From contig JAHDVF020001468.1 in the NCBI GenBank assembly GCA_022606425.2, positions 1,054,001 through 1,118,000 on the forward strand: a stretch of DNA of 64,000 nt. Reading direction: 5' to 3'. The notes beneath the pieces were generated by a model. It saw only the letters and a list, made by a program, of their open reading frames with translations, was not told the origin of the DNA and did no database searches. The DNA is from Lepidostoma basale. Its lineage: Eukaryota; Arthropoda; Insecta; Trichoptera; Lepidostomatidae. Below, one piece after another: positions 41,560 through 52,694 of this stretch (its first letter is position 1; each line of letters begins with the position of its first letter). Made by a program: the position numbers and the translations under genes.

Positions 41560-41715
41560 ACCAAGTCAAATTAAACAAATTTTATATGTCGGCCATGTGG
41601 CGAGTCGGAGAAATCGACTTACCAGCATTTGACGATATGTGAATGTTGAGGAGGCTAGAAAAGTATGTTTGGAAATAACAGCTTGATGGTCCATCCTTAC
41701 TTGCTACCTACCACG
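41560..41715 (+). mobile_element. LINE-B 3' fragment, decayed
   Basis: TATGTCGGCCATGTGGCGAG, TCGGAGAAATCGAC, GAGGCTAGAAAAGTATG, CCATCCTTACTTGCTACCTA. The last ~30 bases and the tail are lost. Confidence 0.7.
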
Positions 41716-41829
41716 CGTGTTCTATTTTTCAGTCGAATCCACGGGAGTATATTTTGTTGACTGGACTGAACCATTCACATTTGAAATAAACATTAGTGCA
41801 CATTTTTCACTAAACCCCCTTTAAAAGCC

Positions 41830-42260
41830 AATGTTTGCTGAAGACATGCAATATTCCATATTCTCCCTTTCATTCTCCCTTTATCCGAACACGAATATTT
41901 CCGTTACAACTGATTCAAGCATTCAAGGCAGATCGAACATCGAACGTTTCATTCAAATACAAAATTCGAATCTGTTTCTTTGCGAGCAATCGCAGCCCAC
42001 GGCAGGTAGGTCGGCGTGTCCCGGGACATAATGGCGCCTCATTTTGGCGGGAGCGCGTTGTGGCAGATGTTCCAAGTTCAAATCTTTGTTTCCTCGCCCT
42101 CCCTCCCTCATGCCGCTCTATTCCTTCGTGCCTTTCCCGAAACTACGATAGAATGCACGTGTGGGGATGTATCAAGATATCTAAAAGCTTAAACATTTTA
42201 CTCGTTCGTTGTAGGCGAACAGCCAATATTTCCTGTCATTTTGTAATAAATTTCTGAAAC
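41830..42260. other. Unassigned region with overlapping open frames
   Basis: A 140-codon frame (41835-42257) begins at TTG, and a 66-codon frame overlaps it. The GC-rich stretch 41990-42140 is unlike nearby repeats. No domain is recognisable. It may be unique non-coding DNA. Confidence 0.25.
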
Positions 42261-42514
42261 GAGACTCATAACTCATAACAATACAGTTTGTTGTGTGTAA
42301 AAATAGAAATTAAAATTAATCTCAGGTGTAGTTAAAGATACGTTGATAAAACTGTTGTATCTAACTATTACCTCATTTAATCTTAAAAAAATATTGTAAA
42401 TATTTAATATATTTATTATTTCTTGGACAATGAAGCTGAACTAATATTAAATATTTATAAAAACGTAATTTTTCTAGGACATCAAGTTGTTATTTTATGG
42501 GATTAACACTTATA

Positions 42515-42585
42515 TTCACAGCACTTTTTTGCAAACATGTTTCATGCCACAGATGCTCATCCTCGGTGTAGAAATTTTAACTTTT
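42515..42585 (-). repeat. Family W hammerhead-like element, one box-1 change
   Basis: Minus strand: CCGAGGA (consensus CTGAGGA), TGAGCATCTGTGGCAT as a weak stem II, GAAAC (42539-42543), ATGTTTGCAAAAAAGTGCTG. Same organisation as 17732-17775 in the opposite orientation. Confidence 0.5.
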
Positions 42586-42591
42586 AAAGTG

Positions 42592-42640
42592 ACTCTTGAC
42601 GTGATTACATCACGAAAGCCGTGCTTTAATAGTTATTGTG
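42592..42640 (+). mobile_element. CR1/L2-like LINE 3' hairpin, decayed
   Basis: CTCTTGACGTGATTACATCA, CGAAAGCCGTGCTTTAATAG. The inner GTGAT/ATCAC stem is kept, the outer one is lost. Confidence 0.65.
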
Positions 42641-42734
42641 TAATTTAACTTTGATTTTTTTAAATATTCAAATGTGACTTCACAACACAAGGTGATGTGC
42701 AAATATACAGAGGAAACTTTTTATTATTAATATA

Positions 42735-42840
42735 TTTTCAATAATGTCTCCAGAAGTTTTAGAAAAATGTTCTTTGACATGTTTCTTTTTGCTAAGACAT
42801 TATCAAATATATTCGTTTAGTTTTGGTTTACAAAATTAAG
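42735..42840 (+). repeat. Foldback family Y, half copy
   Basis: TCCAGAAGTTTTAGAAAA, TTTGACATGTTTCTTTTTGC, TAAGACATTATCAAATAT. The hammerhead-like part on minus has AGAAAC and a weakened stem II. Confidence 0.55.
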
Positions 42841-42849
42841 GTAATAAAT

Positions 42850-43350
42850 ATTAAAGTGACCTACTTTTGGTTTTTGGCTCTGGCTGTGCTGGTGTCTTTG
42901 TCTTAATATTCTAGTTACATTCACGCCGCGCGTGGTGTATAAAATCTGCCTTCAAATCTTCCCGGGTATTGTATTACCGTACACGTGTTCCACACTCATG
43001 TTCATGTATGCTCCTCCCCGAAATGGTTTTTGTGGCAGTTCCAGTAAAAAATATCCTCCACCATAACTCACCCCGCGACCTTCGTTCCCCGTTTGTATAT
43101 TTTATGCTGAGAATCAAAATTGTGGTCTAGGCCATACCGGAGTCCCGTATATTTTACGACTTTCGGGCTTTGATCATTTCCGAGTGTCGCCGAGATCACC
43201 CATAACATAGAAAATAATAGCCTACATACGCACAGTCGCTTGGATTATTCAATGCAATAATATACAATATTTTACAGACAATTCAACAGGTTTTCTTAAC
43301 GCGTTCAAAAAACAATAGCTTTCAATTTTCTCAATGATTCTAGTGATACA
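42850..43350. other. Unassigned, locally GC-richer
   Basis: 42890-43210 is less AT-rich and shows no match to other parts of the window. No frame supported. Confidence 0.3.
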
Positions 43351-43357
43351 TTGATTT

Positions 43358-43577
43358 ATTAACCGTTTAATTGAAACACTGTTACACAATATCACAATTT
43401 ATTTCATTTCTATGTTGATTGTAACACCTGATTATGCTTACATTAGTTAACGAAACAGCTGTGGCGACAATTTCATAGAAATTAAATCAATTTTGATATC
43501 ATATAACAGTGTTTCAGTTAAACAGTTAATAATGTTGAACTACGAGTATCAAAGTGTTTCCGCGAAAACAATGTATA
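43358..43577. mobile_element. Foldback relative of HHR-Z plus R1 motif
   Basis: Arms 43358-43384 (ATTAACCGTTTAATTGAAAC, ACTGTTA) and 43504-43530 (inverted) bracket a centre with CTGATTA (43428-43434), GAAAC (43452-43456) and AGCTGTGGCG. R1 follows at 43529-43577. Box 1 is mutated and the cleavage position is GUG, so the motif should be inactive. Confidence 0.65.
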
Positions 43578-43667
43578 ATATTATAGAAATTTTACACTTA
43601 TTATTTTTAACTTGTGTGATTATGATGACTGCGAAAATGTATTGAATGATATTGAATTGTGGCAATG

Positions 43668-43797
43668 AGGTTCGCAACCCATCACACCGCGTCTCCCGTG
43701 GAGGCGAAAAGAGAAGGATGGAGTGCCCCATCGATTAAAGTGTGGAAGTCTATTCTTTCTGCCTATCCCTTCGGGGACACGGCGTGATGGTTAGTTA
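43668..43797 (+). mobile_element. LINE-B short relative, 3' end
   Basis: GAGGTTCGCAACCCATCAC, CGTCTCCCGTGGAGGCGAAA, GGATGGAGTGCCCCATCGAT, then the shared LINE-B end and GGTTAGTTA. The frame HHTASPVEAKREGWSAPSIK, VWKSILSAYPFGDTA, stop is open. Confidence 0.82.
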
Positions 43798-43799
43798 AA

Positions 43800-45255
43800 T
43801 CTAAACATAAAATCTTTAATGTTTTATTTCATATTTATAATAAATTCTGATTTACCAATTGAATGAACTGATGTTTAGTTGGTAACATATCATAATAATA
43901 ATAAATTTTATCGAAATGAATATTATGCGCATGCCCGAGTAAGTTTTTGAATTATTTTGATTATTGTTGTATGGCTGTATTGTAGAAAACAAAAGAATAA
44001 CAATTTTTCATTGTTAATTGTGAATTTTTTATTGTGTGTTGTGTGTGAAAAAAATCATTTACATTAATCCTTTGGTTGCAAAAGTCGATATATCTGCTTT
44101 TGTTACACCAGCGAGAAATGCCAAATCCGACAGATCTAAGTCATCTATAAAATAATCATTTAAATTTTAGACAGAGTGTTAGGGAGTGAGTCAGTGGTAC
44201 ACATTATTAAGAAGAAAAACAGAGTTTTCATTCACAAAAAAAAAATGAGAATATTTTTTGATAATACATTGAAATTTGACAATCGCGCTTTATACGTGAT
44301 TAAAGAGGGTTATTAAAAGTTCGGTTTCCTGGGCAGAATTGGACATAAATGACAAACAGAATACACACTTGTTGTAAAATGCAAATGCTTCTCCACATTT
44401 TAATTATGTTCTACTGTCATTTATCTATTTAATGAAACCGAAAATAAAAATATGCAAATTATCCATAACGAGCCATGATGATTTCACTGAAATGCAATAG
44501 ACGTGCAAAAATAAATCAGAAAGTCACCTAAGGTTCTCTGATTTTTACATGCAAAATGAGGGGTGGTGTTTTACCTAATTATATAATATACCTATCTATT
44601 CATATAGTACCTTAATATCTAACAAAGATTAAGAAACGCTTTAAAATTAAAGTGTCATTTTTAATGGAATCATAATTGGACGATACCTCATAATCAATAA
44701 CTCTCAAAAGTGTCCATGAATAAATTTGCAGTTTACGTTCGGTGATGTTATTGAGTTTTTTTATGTTTCTCGTTCAAGTGTGTTTCTTTTTTGTATCATT
44801 TCTTTCATTTTCATAAACGGTTGTTATCTTTAAACTGTTTTATATTGTTGTAAGGTTTGTAAATTTTATGACTTAATAAATTGCATTAAAAAAAATCTGT
44901 TGACAAATTAATGTCACACTTCATTCCATTCATAAACCTTTTTGAATATATGGTAGTTTGTACGACATTATTAATATTTAAGGTACTGTATATGTGTCTA
45001 CAAAATACATTTTACGGGTACATCGTATGAGATTATTTTGCTGTTCATATTAATAACACATTGTGCTGACGTCGCAAACTTACACAATGTCCTGTTGCCA
45101 AGTGATATCGGAAGCCGAGTTTCCAATGTTGGTACAGAGTGGTACCTACTCTGAAATCCAAAACGATTGTTCCAGCATGTAATATTAGCAAATTTATTGA
45201 ATTAATAGTCATATTCTCTTTTATTTTTTTTTAAATGAAAGTCCGTAAATTAAAA
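43800..45255. other. No recognised gene
   Basis: The longest stretch without an identified element (about 1.4 kb), AT-rich. No long frame, inverted repeat or known repeat noticed. Confidence 0.3.
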
Positions 45256-45257
45256 AT

Positions 45258-45425
45258 TATGTTCGTTTATTATTTATTGTTTCACAATGATGTACAACTT
45301 CTTCTTCGATAACTCTACAACTCATATCGAGCCTTGGCCTCTATCAGTCACGAGTAGGCGAAACGTATCATTCCCATAAAATATAATATAACTTCTAGAA
45401 AAACAACGTTTTCATTTGTATTAAT
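45258..45425 (+). repeat. Foldback family Y, both ends, altered centre
   Basis: Left end TTATTGTTTCACAATGATGT; right half GCGAAACGTATCATTCCCAT, AAAATATAATATAACTTCTA, AACGTTTTCATTTGTATTAA. The hammerhead-like centre keeps GAAAC (45360-45364) and GCCT/AGGC pairing but no CTGANGA. Confidence 0.6.
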
Positions 45426-45609
45426 TATTTGTTTTTTTAAATGTGTTTTATAAGCTTATTAGATTAACCCATCCGCATAATCATAAAATATTTATGAAAA
45501 CAATTTAATTATTTGTCTCTTATACCAGATTCAGCATCTCGCTACCATCTTCTGATCAAAGCCAGTCGAGACTAGAAGGAGTGGACATAATGATTTTATT
45601 TTTATTAGC

Positions 45610-45690
45610 TGTTAAAATTTAAAACGCCGATATTTTGCTAACCGATGTTGGCATCATCAAATGTTACAAAAAGTTTTCCCGTTTATGTGG
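45610..45690 (-). repeat. HHR-Z half copy, decayed
   Basis: On minus: TTGATGATGCCAACATCGGT, TAGCAAAATATC. Stem II pairing is largely kept, but C3 of box 1 and the GAAAC box are changed. Confidence 0.55.
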
Positions 45691-45799
45691 AGACTTTTGA
45701 CAGTTGTTCAAATTAATTTTCGTGATTTTGTTCCAATGTCAAATTGAATCATTTCTTTGGTAGAATTTTGAAGTTCTTGCTGGAGCTGGATTGTTTTAG

Positions 45800-46150
45800 G
45801 TACCTAATTAGAGTTAATTAAAAACAAAGAAAACTATAATTTTAAACAAAACTATAAACGACCCACAAAAAATGACAATGCACAATTACAAAAAACATGT
45901 AACTACGGAGACATTAAAAAAAGGTCGGCTAGAATATAGTATAATTTAAAAAAAAAACAATTAAATAGTTTAAATAGTGTTGTGATATATTATATAAGAC
46001 AATTAATTTTAAGTTATACACTTGTTCATTAATTGTTCCCTAAATTTGTAATTTATATATTGAAATTATATAGAGTCCTAGGAACGAGTTAGCCCAGTTG
46101 GGAGGTATTAATACCATGTACTTGGTAACTGATCAATAAATAAATAAAAA
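45800..46150 (+). mobile_element. Possible poly(A)-type retroposon 3' end
   Basis: An A-rich region ending GGTAACTGATCAATAAATAA then AATAAAAAACG, preceded by GAGTCCTAGGAACGAGTTAG. The AATAAA-rich end fits a Jockey-type 3' UTR. No coding part is seen and no second copy is present. Confidence 0.3.
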
Positions 46151-46259
46151 ACGTTTAGTTACTATTTATAGAGCTAAAAACTCATTAGTGTGATTAGTCA
46201 TAGTTAAAATTAAGTATGCGTAAATCTGTTGACAATTTTTCAAAAAAAATATAACAAAG

Positions 46260-46500
46260 GTGGAAAAAACAGTGATTCGAAAGGACAATTATACATAATA
46301 GAAATTAAAAAATATTGTCACAATCAGTAATACCATAGATGAAAAAACTACAAATAATGTTATAAGCGAACACAATAAAGATGGGAATAACCAGTTATTA
46401 GAAGGAACAATTACACATAGTTGAAATTCAAATACGATGAGTCATAATACATTAGGGACGATAAACATTAGAAGGAAGCAGATTACATTAATAAGAAAAG
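46260..46500 (+). repeat. Diverged tandem repeat
   Basis: Two or three loose copies of a ~120-bp unit (GATTCGAAAGGACAATTATA with TTATTAGAAGGAACAATTAC, then AACATTAGAAGGAAGCAGAT). Divergence is high. Confidence 0.35.
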
Positions 46501-46589
46501 GGAACAATAGTGGAAGGTAGTATTAATAGAAAAAAATCATGTCAAAAAAATCAATCAAAACGCATGTAAACTGCAACGAGTTGAAGTTT

Positions 46590-46762
46590 AACACATTTGA
46601 TAATTCCCTAAAAAGGGTGAAACATGTCATTCCCATAAAATATAATAAAACTTCTAGAAAGCTGACGTTTTCATTCGTATTAATTATTTAATATGGAGTT
46701 TTACATCATTGTTCAAGAAACAATAAATAGTATCATAGTGTTTCGACCGAAACATTGCATTT
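46590..46762 (+). mobile_element. Foldback family Y, best right half, plus R1
   Basis: Hammerhead-like box, then CATTCCCATAAAATATAATA, AAACTTCTAGAAAGCTGACG, TTTTCATTCGTATTAATTAT, ATATGGAGTTTTACATCATT and GTTCAAGAAACAATAAATAG, running into R1 (46728-46762). This copy best defines the family Y arm. Confidence 0.7.
46595..46632 (+). ncRNA. Hammerhead-like motif Y4, box 1 altered
   Basis: TTGATAA (46597-46603) for CTGANGA, stem II CCCT/AGGG with loop AAAA, GAAAC (46619-46623), ATGTC with self-complementary ACATGT and GUC. Stem II differs completely from the GCCTT/AAGGC of other Y copies yet pairs. Box 1 makes activity unlikely. Confidence 0.45.
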
Positions 46763-46769
46763 TATTATT

Positions 46770-47650
46770 GTATACCATAATTATATGTTTTAAAGTTTTC
46801 AAGCTTTGTTTCTGAAAATTAAATGAATTTTTTTGTATTGTTTCAGGTGAGGACACAACATAATTTATTTTTCCGACCTTTCGTGGATCCACAATACTAT
46901 AAAGGTTTGTAAGCATAAGTATTTATAATGAAATCTACAATTTAAAGTACCGATGACGAAAACCCCACCGCGGTCAGTGAAAATGAAACTAATCATCTCC
47001 CGTTACGCTGAGAAGCGAGAGGCCTTTCGCCCTAACGCGTAACGGAATTTAATTGAAAATTTATTTAATATTTCCAAGCCGAGAAAGAATGAATTATCAG
47101 TTGGAGAGAAGTCCCAACACTTCTGTCGTAAAAATACGCTCTGTCATTTTAAAACGGGTTCCACTCCTCTCTAGAGGAGCACTTCATATTGTATTGTTAT
47201 ATCAAATACAAGTCTTTGACGTTAATAAATCTTTGTCACGGTGACATAATCAGAAGATTGATTTTTCTTTATCTTCAAAATCGAAAAAACTTTTCTTCTG
47301 TAAATTCGAAAGAAGTACTCTCCACTATCAATAAGTTCCAATATCTTCTCGCACAGTTCAAAAACTTTCTGGAAACTTTCATAAACGCACACAATAAGCT
47401 TCCAGTGAATCGTCAAAGGCTTTCTTAATGAGAGTTGTTCTTTTTTTAAGTGTTTTTCTCTATACGTTTATATAATGTTAAAAAATATTAATCATTTAAA
47501 ATGAAAAACCCTTAATCGATAACATAATAAACACCATAGTAATCGTATTTTTATAATAATAATAATAATAATAAATATAATAAAACATCTTCGCCTATTA
47601 GAAACTTAACTCAATATGTTTTTATTACAATATATTGTAAAATTATATGT
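46770..47650. other. No recognised gene
   Basis: Overlapping short frames at 47053-47428 on both strands have no family similarity. 46965-47060 is GC-richer. Confidence 0.3.
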
Positions 47651-47654
47651 AAAA

Positions 47655-47878
47655 ATATATATATGTTAACGATGCAACTAGAAATAGAGGAAGACCGAGG
47701 AAAACGTGGCACGATGTCGGCCACGTGAGGAGTCAGAGAAATCGACGCGCGTGCATGACACGATGTATGAATGTTGAGGTAGCGAGAGAAATATGTCAGG
47801 AAAGAAAAGTGTGGCAGTCCATTCTTTCTGCCTACCCCTTCGGGGAGACGGCGTGAAGGTTAGTTAGTTAGTTAGTTA
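47655..47878 (+). mobile_element. LINE-B 3' fragment with tail
   Basis: TATGTTAACGATGCAACTAG, AGACCGAGGAAAACGTGGCA, CGATGTCGGCCACGTGAGGA, GTGTGGCAGTCCATTC, GAGACGGCGTGAAGG, (GTTA)n. A deletion removes the Gln-Ile-Asn-Gln-Ile-Leu block. Confidence 0.87.
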
Positions 47879-47879
47879 T

Positions 47880-48760
47880 ATTGTGAAAGGTTTTTTTCAT
47901 GTCAGGTATCGAATCCACGCCGTTATGGGGTAAGCGTTTTGATACAAAGCATCTAATGTACAATAGTAATAAGTAACAAATATATATACAAAATCAGATT
48001 AGATACCTCAGTTAGATGTGAACACCAAGCTCATAACACTAGCAGTACAACTGCCATACTGCACCACCCCTAACGGGTGAAAATAAGATAATAGCACCAC
48101 TCTATTTGCTAAATACCTGTGGATATACATCGCTAACAGGTTTTAACAATTATTCCTAATGCTTAACGAAATCACAATATTGTAAAATCTAATTGGAAAT
48201 TTCATTTGAATTATATCGCACCTTCAGGACGAAAACGACTCAACTCGAAAAATCATATTGTTGGGAAATCACAATAGAAGAATGTAAATTGTGATACTTT
48301 CGTATTATTTATTCGATTTCTTTATAGTAAGTACCAAAGTTTGAACTGCAATTTGAAAAGAATGCATTCAGCCATGAATCTTTGAGTAAAAAGCATATTA
48401 AAAAGAAAGTATTGTAAGGATAAGAAAGGTTTTTATTTAATGAGTCAATATTATACAGAAAAAAAACCGACATTTGTGCGTTTAAGAATTAAGCCTTTTT
48501 TTTAAATGAAAAGAATTACTGAAATTAGACTGTTTAGGAATTGCGTATATTTTTAAATGATTGTAAAATTCAAGTTTTCGACCTTTTTATGATTGTGCCT
48601 CTGCTCTCCTTAAAGTTTGTCAACTTGGCAATACCTTAGTGAAAAATAGCTCATTAAAACAAAATTAACACCACAAAGTTATTAGAAAAAACTTGTATTA
48701 AAAGAATGTTTTCAAACAGGATGTTTTCAAACATATTATGTAAGGTGTATTATAAGTATG
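47880..48760. other. Unassigned; one weak tRNA-like patch
   Basis: 47905-47955 on minus has GGATTCGATACC (B-box-like) near AAAACGCTTACCCCATAAC, recalling the S1 head, but no body or tail follows. Confidence 0.3.
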
Positions 48761-48765
48761 GAAGT

Positions 48766-49247
48766 ACCCTTATGTATGGAAGCGAAGCATGGAACTGGCA
48801 AAAGAAGGATGAAAGTAGAATAAATGCAGTAGAAATGAGATCTCTTAGACGAATGTGTGGATACTCTGTGTATGATAGAGTGTCGAATGAAAATATAAGA
48901 AGTGAATGCGGTGCGAATGATGGTGTCATGAACAAAATAATGAAAGGATCATTAAGATGGTTTGGACATATGGAAAGAATGAATGAAGAAAGAATGGTAA
49001 AAAAATTATATCTTAATGATGTAAATGGAACCAGAAATAGAGGAAGACCGAGGAAAACGTGGCACGATCAAATAAATCAAATATTGAATGTCGGCCATGT
49101 GAGGAGTCAGAGAAATCGACGCGCGTGCATGACACGATGTATGAATGTTGAGGAATCGAGAGAAATATGTCAGGAAAGAAAATTGTGGCAGTCCATTCTT
49201 TCTGCCTACCCCTTCGGGGAGACGGCGTGATGGTTAGTTAGTTAGTT
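48766..49247 (+). mobile_element. LINE-B 3' fragment, longest intact frame
   Basis: The frame 48706-49230 stays open to TGA at 49228-49230. The LINE part begins at about 48766: LMYGSEAWNWQKKDESRINA, VEMRSLRRMCGYSVYDRVSN, NKIMKGSLRWFGHMERM, RGRPRKTWHDQINQIL, RACMTRCMN, QSILSAYPFGETA. The tail starts one base after the stop codon (TGGTTAGTTAGTTAGTT). The Trp-Phe-Gly-His-Met and Arg-Gly-Arg-Pro-Arg-Lys-Thr-Trp blocks are typical of RTE-like RT C-termini. The clade is not certain because the catalytic RT domain is not in the window. Confidence 0.9.
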
Positions 49248-49249
49248 GT

Positions 49250-49635
49250 ATTATAAGTATTTTTGTAATGGTTCAAAAAGCTCATTTCGTAAAATCAATT
49301 TTATAACTAGTCACTGGTACTTTAACCGCACGTATATATTTACGTTCATGTATGCATGTACCACGATATATAAATATTAATACGAAGGTCCAACCCTACC
49401 TTATTTGCGAAGGTTTTTTTTACGCTGCCAGCGTTAGAACTATCTTATGTTTTCAAAATTGGAAAAAATAATACAACCCTTTCAAAGCCTGGCTGGATTC
49501 CCTACTCAGTCAAAGTAAGTGTTTATTTTGTTGATCGAAGGATGCCTCAAAAGATATACGAGGCAAATATATATGAGATATATATTTCAATTTACTTTTA
49601 TGGTTGATGTTTATTCTGAACATAAAATTGCATTG
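49250..49635. other. No recognised feature
   Basis: Unassigned AT-rich sequence. Confidence 0.3.
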
Positions 49636-49639
49636 CTGA

Positions 49640-50000
49640 TATTAGAAAGGAATGTAGAGCAAAAGAAGATATCATGAAAAAAATTATGAAAGGATCGCTG
49701 CGTTGGTTCGGACATATGGAGCGCATGGATGGAGAAAGAATTGTTAAGAAAGTATACGTTAACGATGTAAATGGAGTACGGAGTCGAGGTAGACCGAGGA
49801 AAACATGGCATGACCAAATTAATCAAATTTTAAAGATTGATCATGTCAGAAGCCGGAAGAATCGACGTGCGTGTATGACTCGCTGTATGAATGTGGAGGA
49901 AGCTAGAGAGGTATGTCAGGATAGAGTAGTGTGGGGTCCATTCTCTCTGCCTACCCCTGGGGGGAAACGATGTGATGGTTTGTTGTTTGTTGTTGTTGTA
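49640..50000 (+). mobile_element. LINE-B subfamily copy with variant tail
   Basis: The frame 49674-50012 reads MKGSLRWFGHMERMDGERIV, RSRGRPRKTWHDQINQIL, then slips near GTGTGGGGTCCATTC. The 3' end is AAACGATGTGATGGTTTGTT followed by (GTT)n instead of (GTTA)n. A separate subfamily. Confidence 0.83.
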
Positions 50001-50375
50001 AAATTGGAATAAAACTTTGCACCGCAATACAATTTTTAAAAACTTGAAAGAGCAATTTACTTATAATTATTATTCGTATTTTAATGTGCAATTCGCGAGA
50101 TGAAAGCCGAATGGATGTCACACGTTTTTATCCCTAGCCTCTCGAACATTCATACAGTGTGCCATGCAAGGAAGCAATTTTCGTAGTTTCTCACTGTATT
50201 TCTCGATTTTATAACATGGATCGAAAAACTACGGTCCCCGACCCTAAATCCGTCCCGCGAGCTAATAATGTCGTTGAAATTTTTAAACTTTAAAAAAACT
50301 TCACAAAATTACAATCGCTAAATAGATAATATAAATATTGTTTCTTTAATTCATGCTGGAAAACTGTATATTTAG

Positions 50376-50512
50376 CATCACACCGCGTCTCCCGCGGGGG
50401 CGAAAAGGGAAGGATGGAGTGCCGCATCGGTTAAAGCGTGGCAGTCCATTATTTCTGCCTACCCCTTCGGGGAGACGGCGTGATGGTTAGTTAGTTAGTT
50501 TCTTTATATTAA
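50376..50512 (+). mobile_element. LINE-B short relative, 3' end
   Basis: ATCACACCGCGTCTCCCGCG, GGATGGAGTGCCGCATCGGT, GCGTGGCAGTCCATTATTTC, (GTTA)n. The frame HHTASPAGAKREGWSAASVK, AWQSIISAYPFGETA, stop is open. Confidence 0.83.
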
Positions 50513-50526
50513 TAAAAAAAAAATTA

Positions 50527-50655
50527 TGGATTTTTTTTATGGGAATGGCGTGTTTCGCTTTGCTAAAATTTATAATTCCTTAGTGACGCGATATATATCA
50601 TAAAATAAAATAAAACTTCTAGAAATCAGAAGTTTTCGTTTATATTAATTTTAAA
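50527..50655. repeat. Foldback family Y, both arms, decayed centre
   Basis: TTTTTTTTATGGGAATGGCG then TGTTTCGCTTTGCTAAAATT at left; ATCATAAAATAAAATAAAAC, TTCTAGAAATCAGAAGTTTT at right. Confidence 0.65.
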
Positions 50656-50659
50656 TAAA

Positions 50660-51995
50660 TTAAATGGTCACTGACTCACTGATCATAAGTTGTTTTTGAT
50701 TTGACCCTTTACAATAAAAAGGTAAATCAATTTTATGATTACATTATTTGTACAAAACTGTGTATTGTACATTATATAGGATCACCTATTTGTCACATGC
50801 TTCATATTTTTAAAATGATTAGTAACGAATCAAAACACTGTTTTTACAGACATTCTAACATACTTGATTATATACTGATATAAACGCTTTGCATTTCAAA
50901 CATAACCTTTCAATTAGACCATTATTTTTGATTCGCAAGACGAAAAAAAGCTTTCTCACAGACAAATAAATACAGACTAGTAATGATTGTGGCGGTGTTA
51001 TGATTTGGCTCACAAAACGTTAAATGTTTCGTAACGTTTTAATGATAGGTGCAAAGGGTCGTGGGATTTATTTCAACGCATAATTTCGCTCCGCGAGCTA
51101 ATCTAGCGGATAAGAGTAAGCTCGCAAATTAGGACTTATAACTGTGGAGGCTGTAAAGCATTTTTAAGAGTAGGCACGTTTCGTTTCGTACGCTACCACT
51201 TGCAAAAACTCCGGCTCTTCAAAGCCAGGACTCTGGTCGCGCGGAGTTCCTGCCTTATTATGCCAGTCTAGACTATATTTATATTTTTACTGCCCTCACG
51301 ACCCACGTAGGTACTTAAAATTAAACTGAAATCTCGATCAGTGATTTAAATGGCCGATCAACGAATAATTTAATAAGAAAAAATCAATCTAATTTTTTAT
51401 ACGTTTTATATTCCTGTACGATCTTAATGCTCTAATACTCTGAATTGCTTTTAATATGGTTGAAATATCTTTATTAATGTTATAATATTTTTAAAAACAA
51501 ATCATAAATAATACGCACGCACGTCGATTTCTCTGACTCCTCAAGTTAAACAGGGAAAAAAAATATTTAAATAAAAACACTCCCTTGTAAAATTCTACAA
51601 AATTATTTTTATGTTGTCATGACTAGTTTCGTCTTATTAGGGCATCGTCGATTGAATTTCTATCGACTGGAAAATATTTCCGTTAATATTTATCACCGGG
51701 AATTTATGTAATTCATAATAAATCAATTTTACTTGAATTAATTTTGTTTTTTAAATCGTAAATAAAGTTACACTCCATAAGGGTAGTAATTTGCCATAAA
51801 TGATACATGGGTTTGACTCGAAAGCATACAAAAAATGTAACTTGTGAATATCAATATTTTTTTCATTAATACGAAGGATATCAATTAATCCATACATATT
51901 TTTTTAGTATATAATTTATATAAAATAAATTTTGTTAGAATATGTCTGCATGTAAGTGAAAAAATGTGTATTTTTATTGGTTCATATTCAATATT
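50660..51995. other. Mostly unassigned; three small scraps
   Basis: 51510-51545 (minus) is a LINE-B scrap (GCACGTCGATTTCTCTGACT). 51627-51662 (minus) is a decayed hammerhead-like motif (CGACGATGCCCTAATAAGAC, GAAAC, TAGTC). 50990-51300 is unique, somewhat GC-richer sequence. A further LINE-B scrap is at 50135-50205, just upstream of this stretch. No gene. Confidence 0.35.
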
Positions 51996-52000
51996 ATATG

Positions 52001-52692
52001 TTAACTAACTAACCATCACGCCGTTTCCCCGGAGGGGTAGGCAGAGAAGATGGATCGCCACATTGTTCTATCCTGACATAACTCTCGCGTCTCTTCTACA
52101 TTCACACATCGTGACATGCACGCTCGTCGATTGTTCCTACTTCGAACATGGCCGCCTTTCAGTAATTGATTAATTTGGTCATGCCATGTCTTCCTTGGCC
52201 TTCCTCGACTTCTTTTTCCATTCACACTACTTGTATATATATTTTTAACCATTCTTCCCTCATCCATTCGTTCCATATGTCCAAACCATCTTAGTGACCC
52301 TTTCTTGATTTTATTTATCACGCTTTCATCCGCTTTATGGTCCTTTCTTACTTCATCATTAGATATTCTATCATACATTTTTTTCCACACATCCTTATTA
52401 GTGACCTCATTTCTACGGCATTTATCCTACATTCATCCTTCTTCTGCCAACTCCAAGCTTACATACATACGGGGGTCGGCACTAGAACTCCATTGTGCAC
52501 TGCCATCTTTGCTTCAGTCGGTATATTTCTATTTGCGTTAATGACTTTGAGTGCACCATTTATTTTGTTTCCAGCTCCAACCCTTCTTCCGATATCTTTC
52601 TCCATTTTTCCATCTCTTGTAAACATGCTTCCCAGGTAGACAAATTCGGTAACTTGCTCTAGTATTATATGTTGAATTTCAAAATGTATCAA
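52001..52692 (-). mobile_element. LINE-B, longest fragment upstream of the C-terminus
   Basis: Two frames of one protein: 52459-52692 gives VTEFVYLGSMFTRDGKMEKD, RRVGAGNKINGALKVINANR and MAVHNGVLVPT (the RT thumb region), and 52016-52390 gives MYDRISNDEVRKDHKADESV, RWFGHMERMDEGRMVKNIYT, RGRPRKTWHDQINQLLKGGH and SAYPSGETA. Indels in the Trp-Gln-Lys-Lys region separate them. It ends TTAACTAACTAACCATCACG. A subfamily with 60835-61285 (shared TTTTCAGTA and CATTCGTTCCATATGTCCAA). Confidence 0.88.
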
Positions 52693-52694
52693 CA

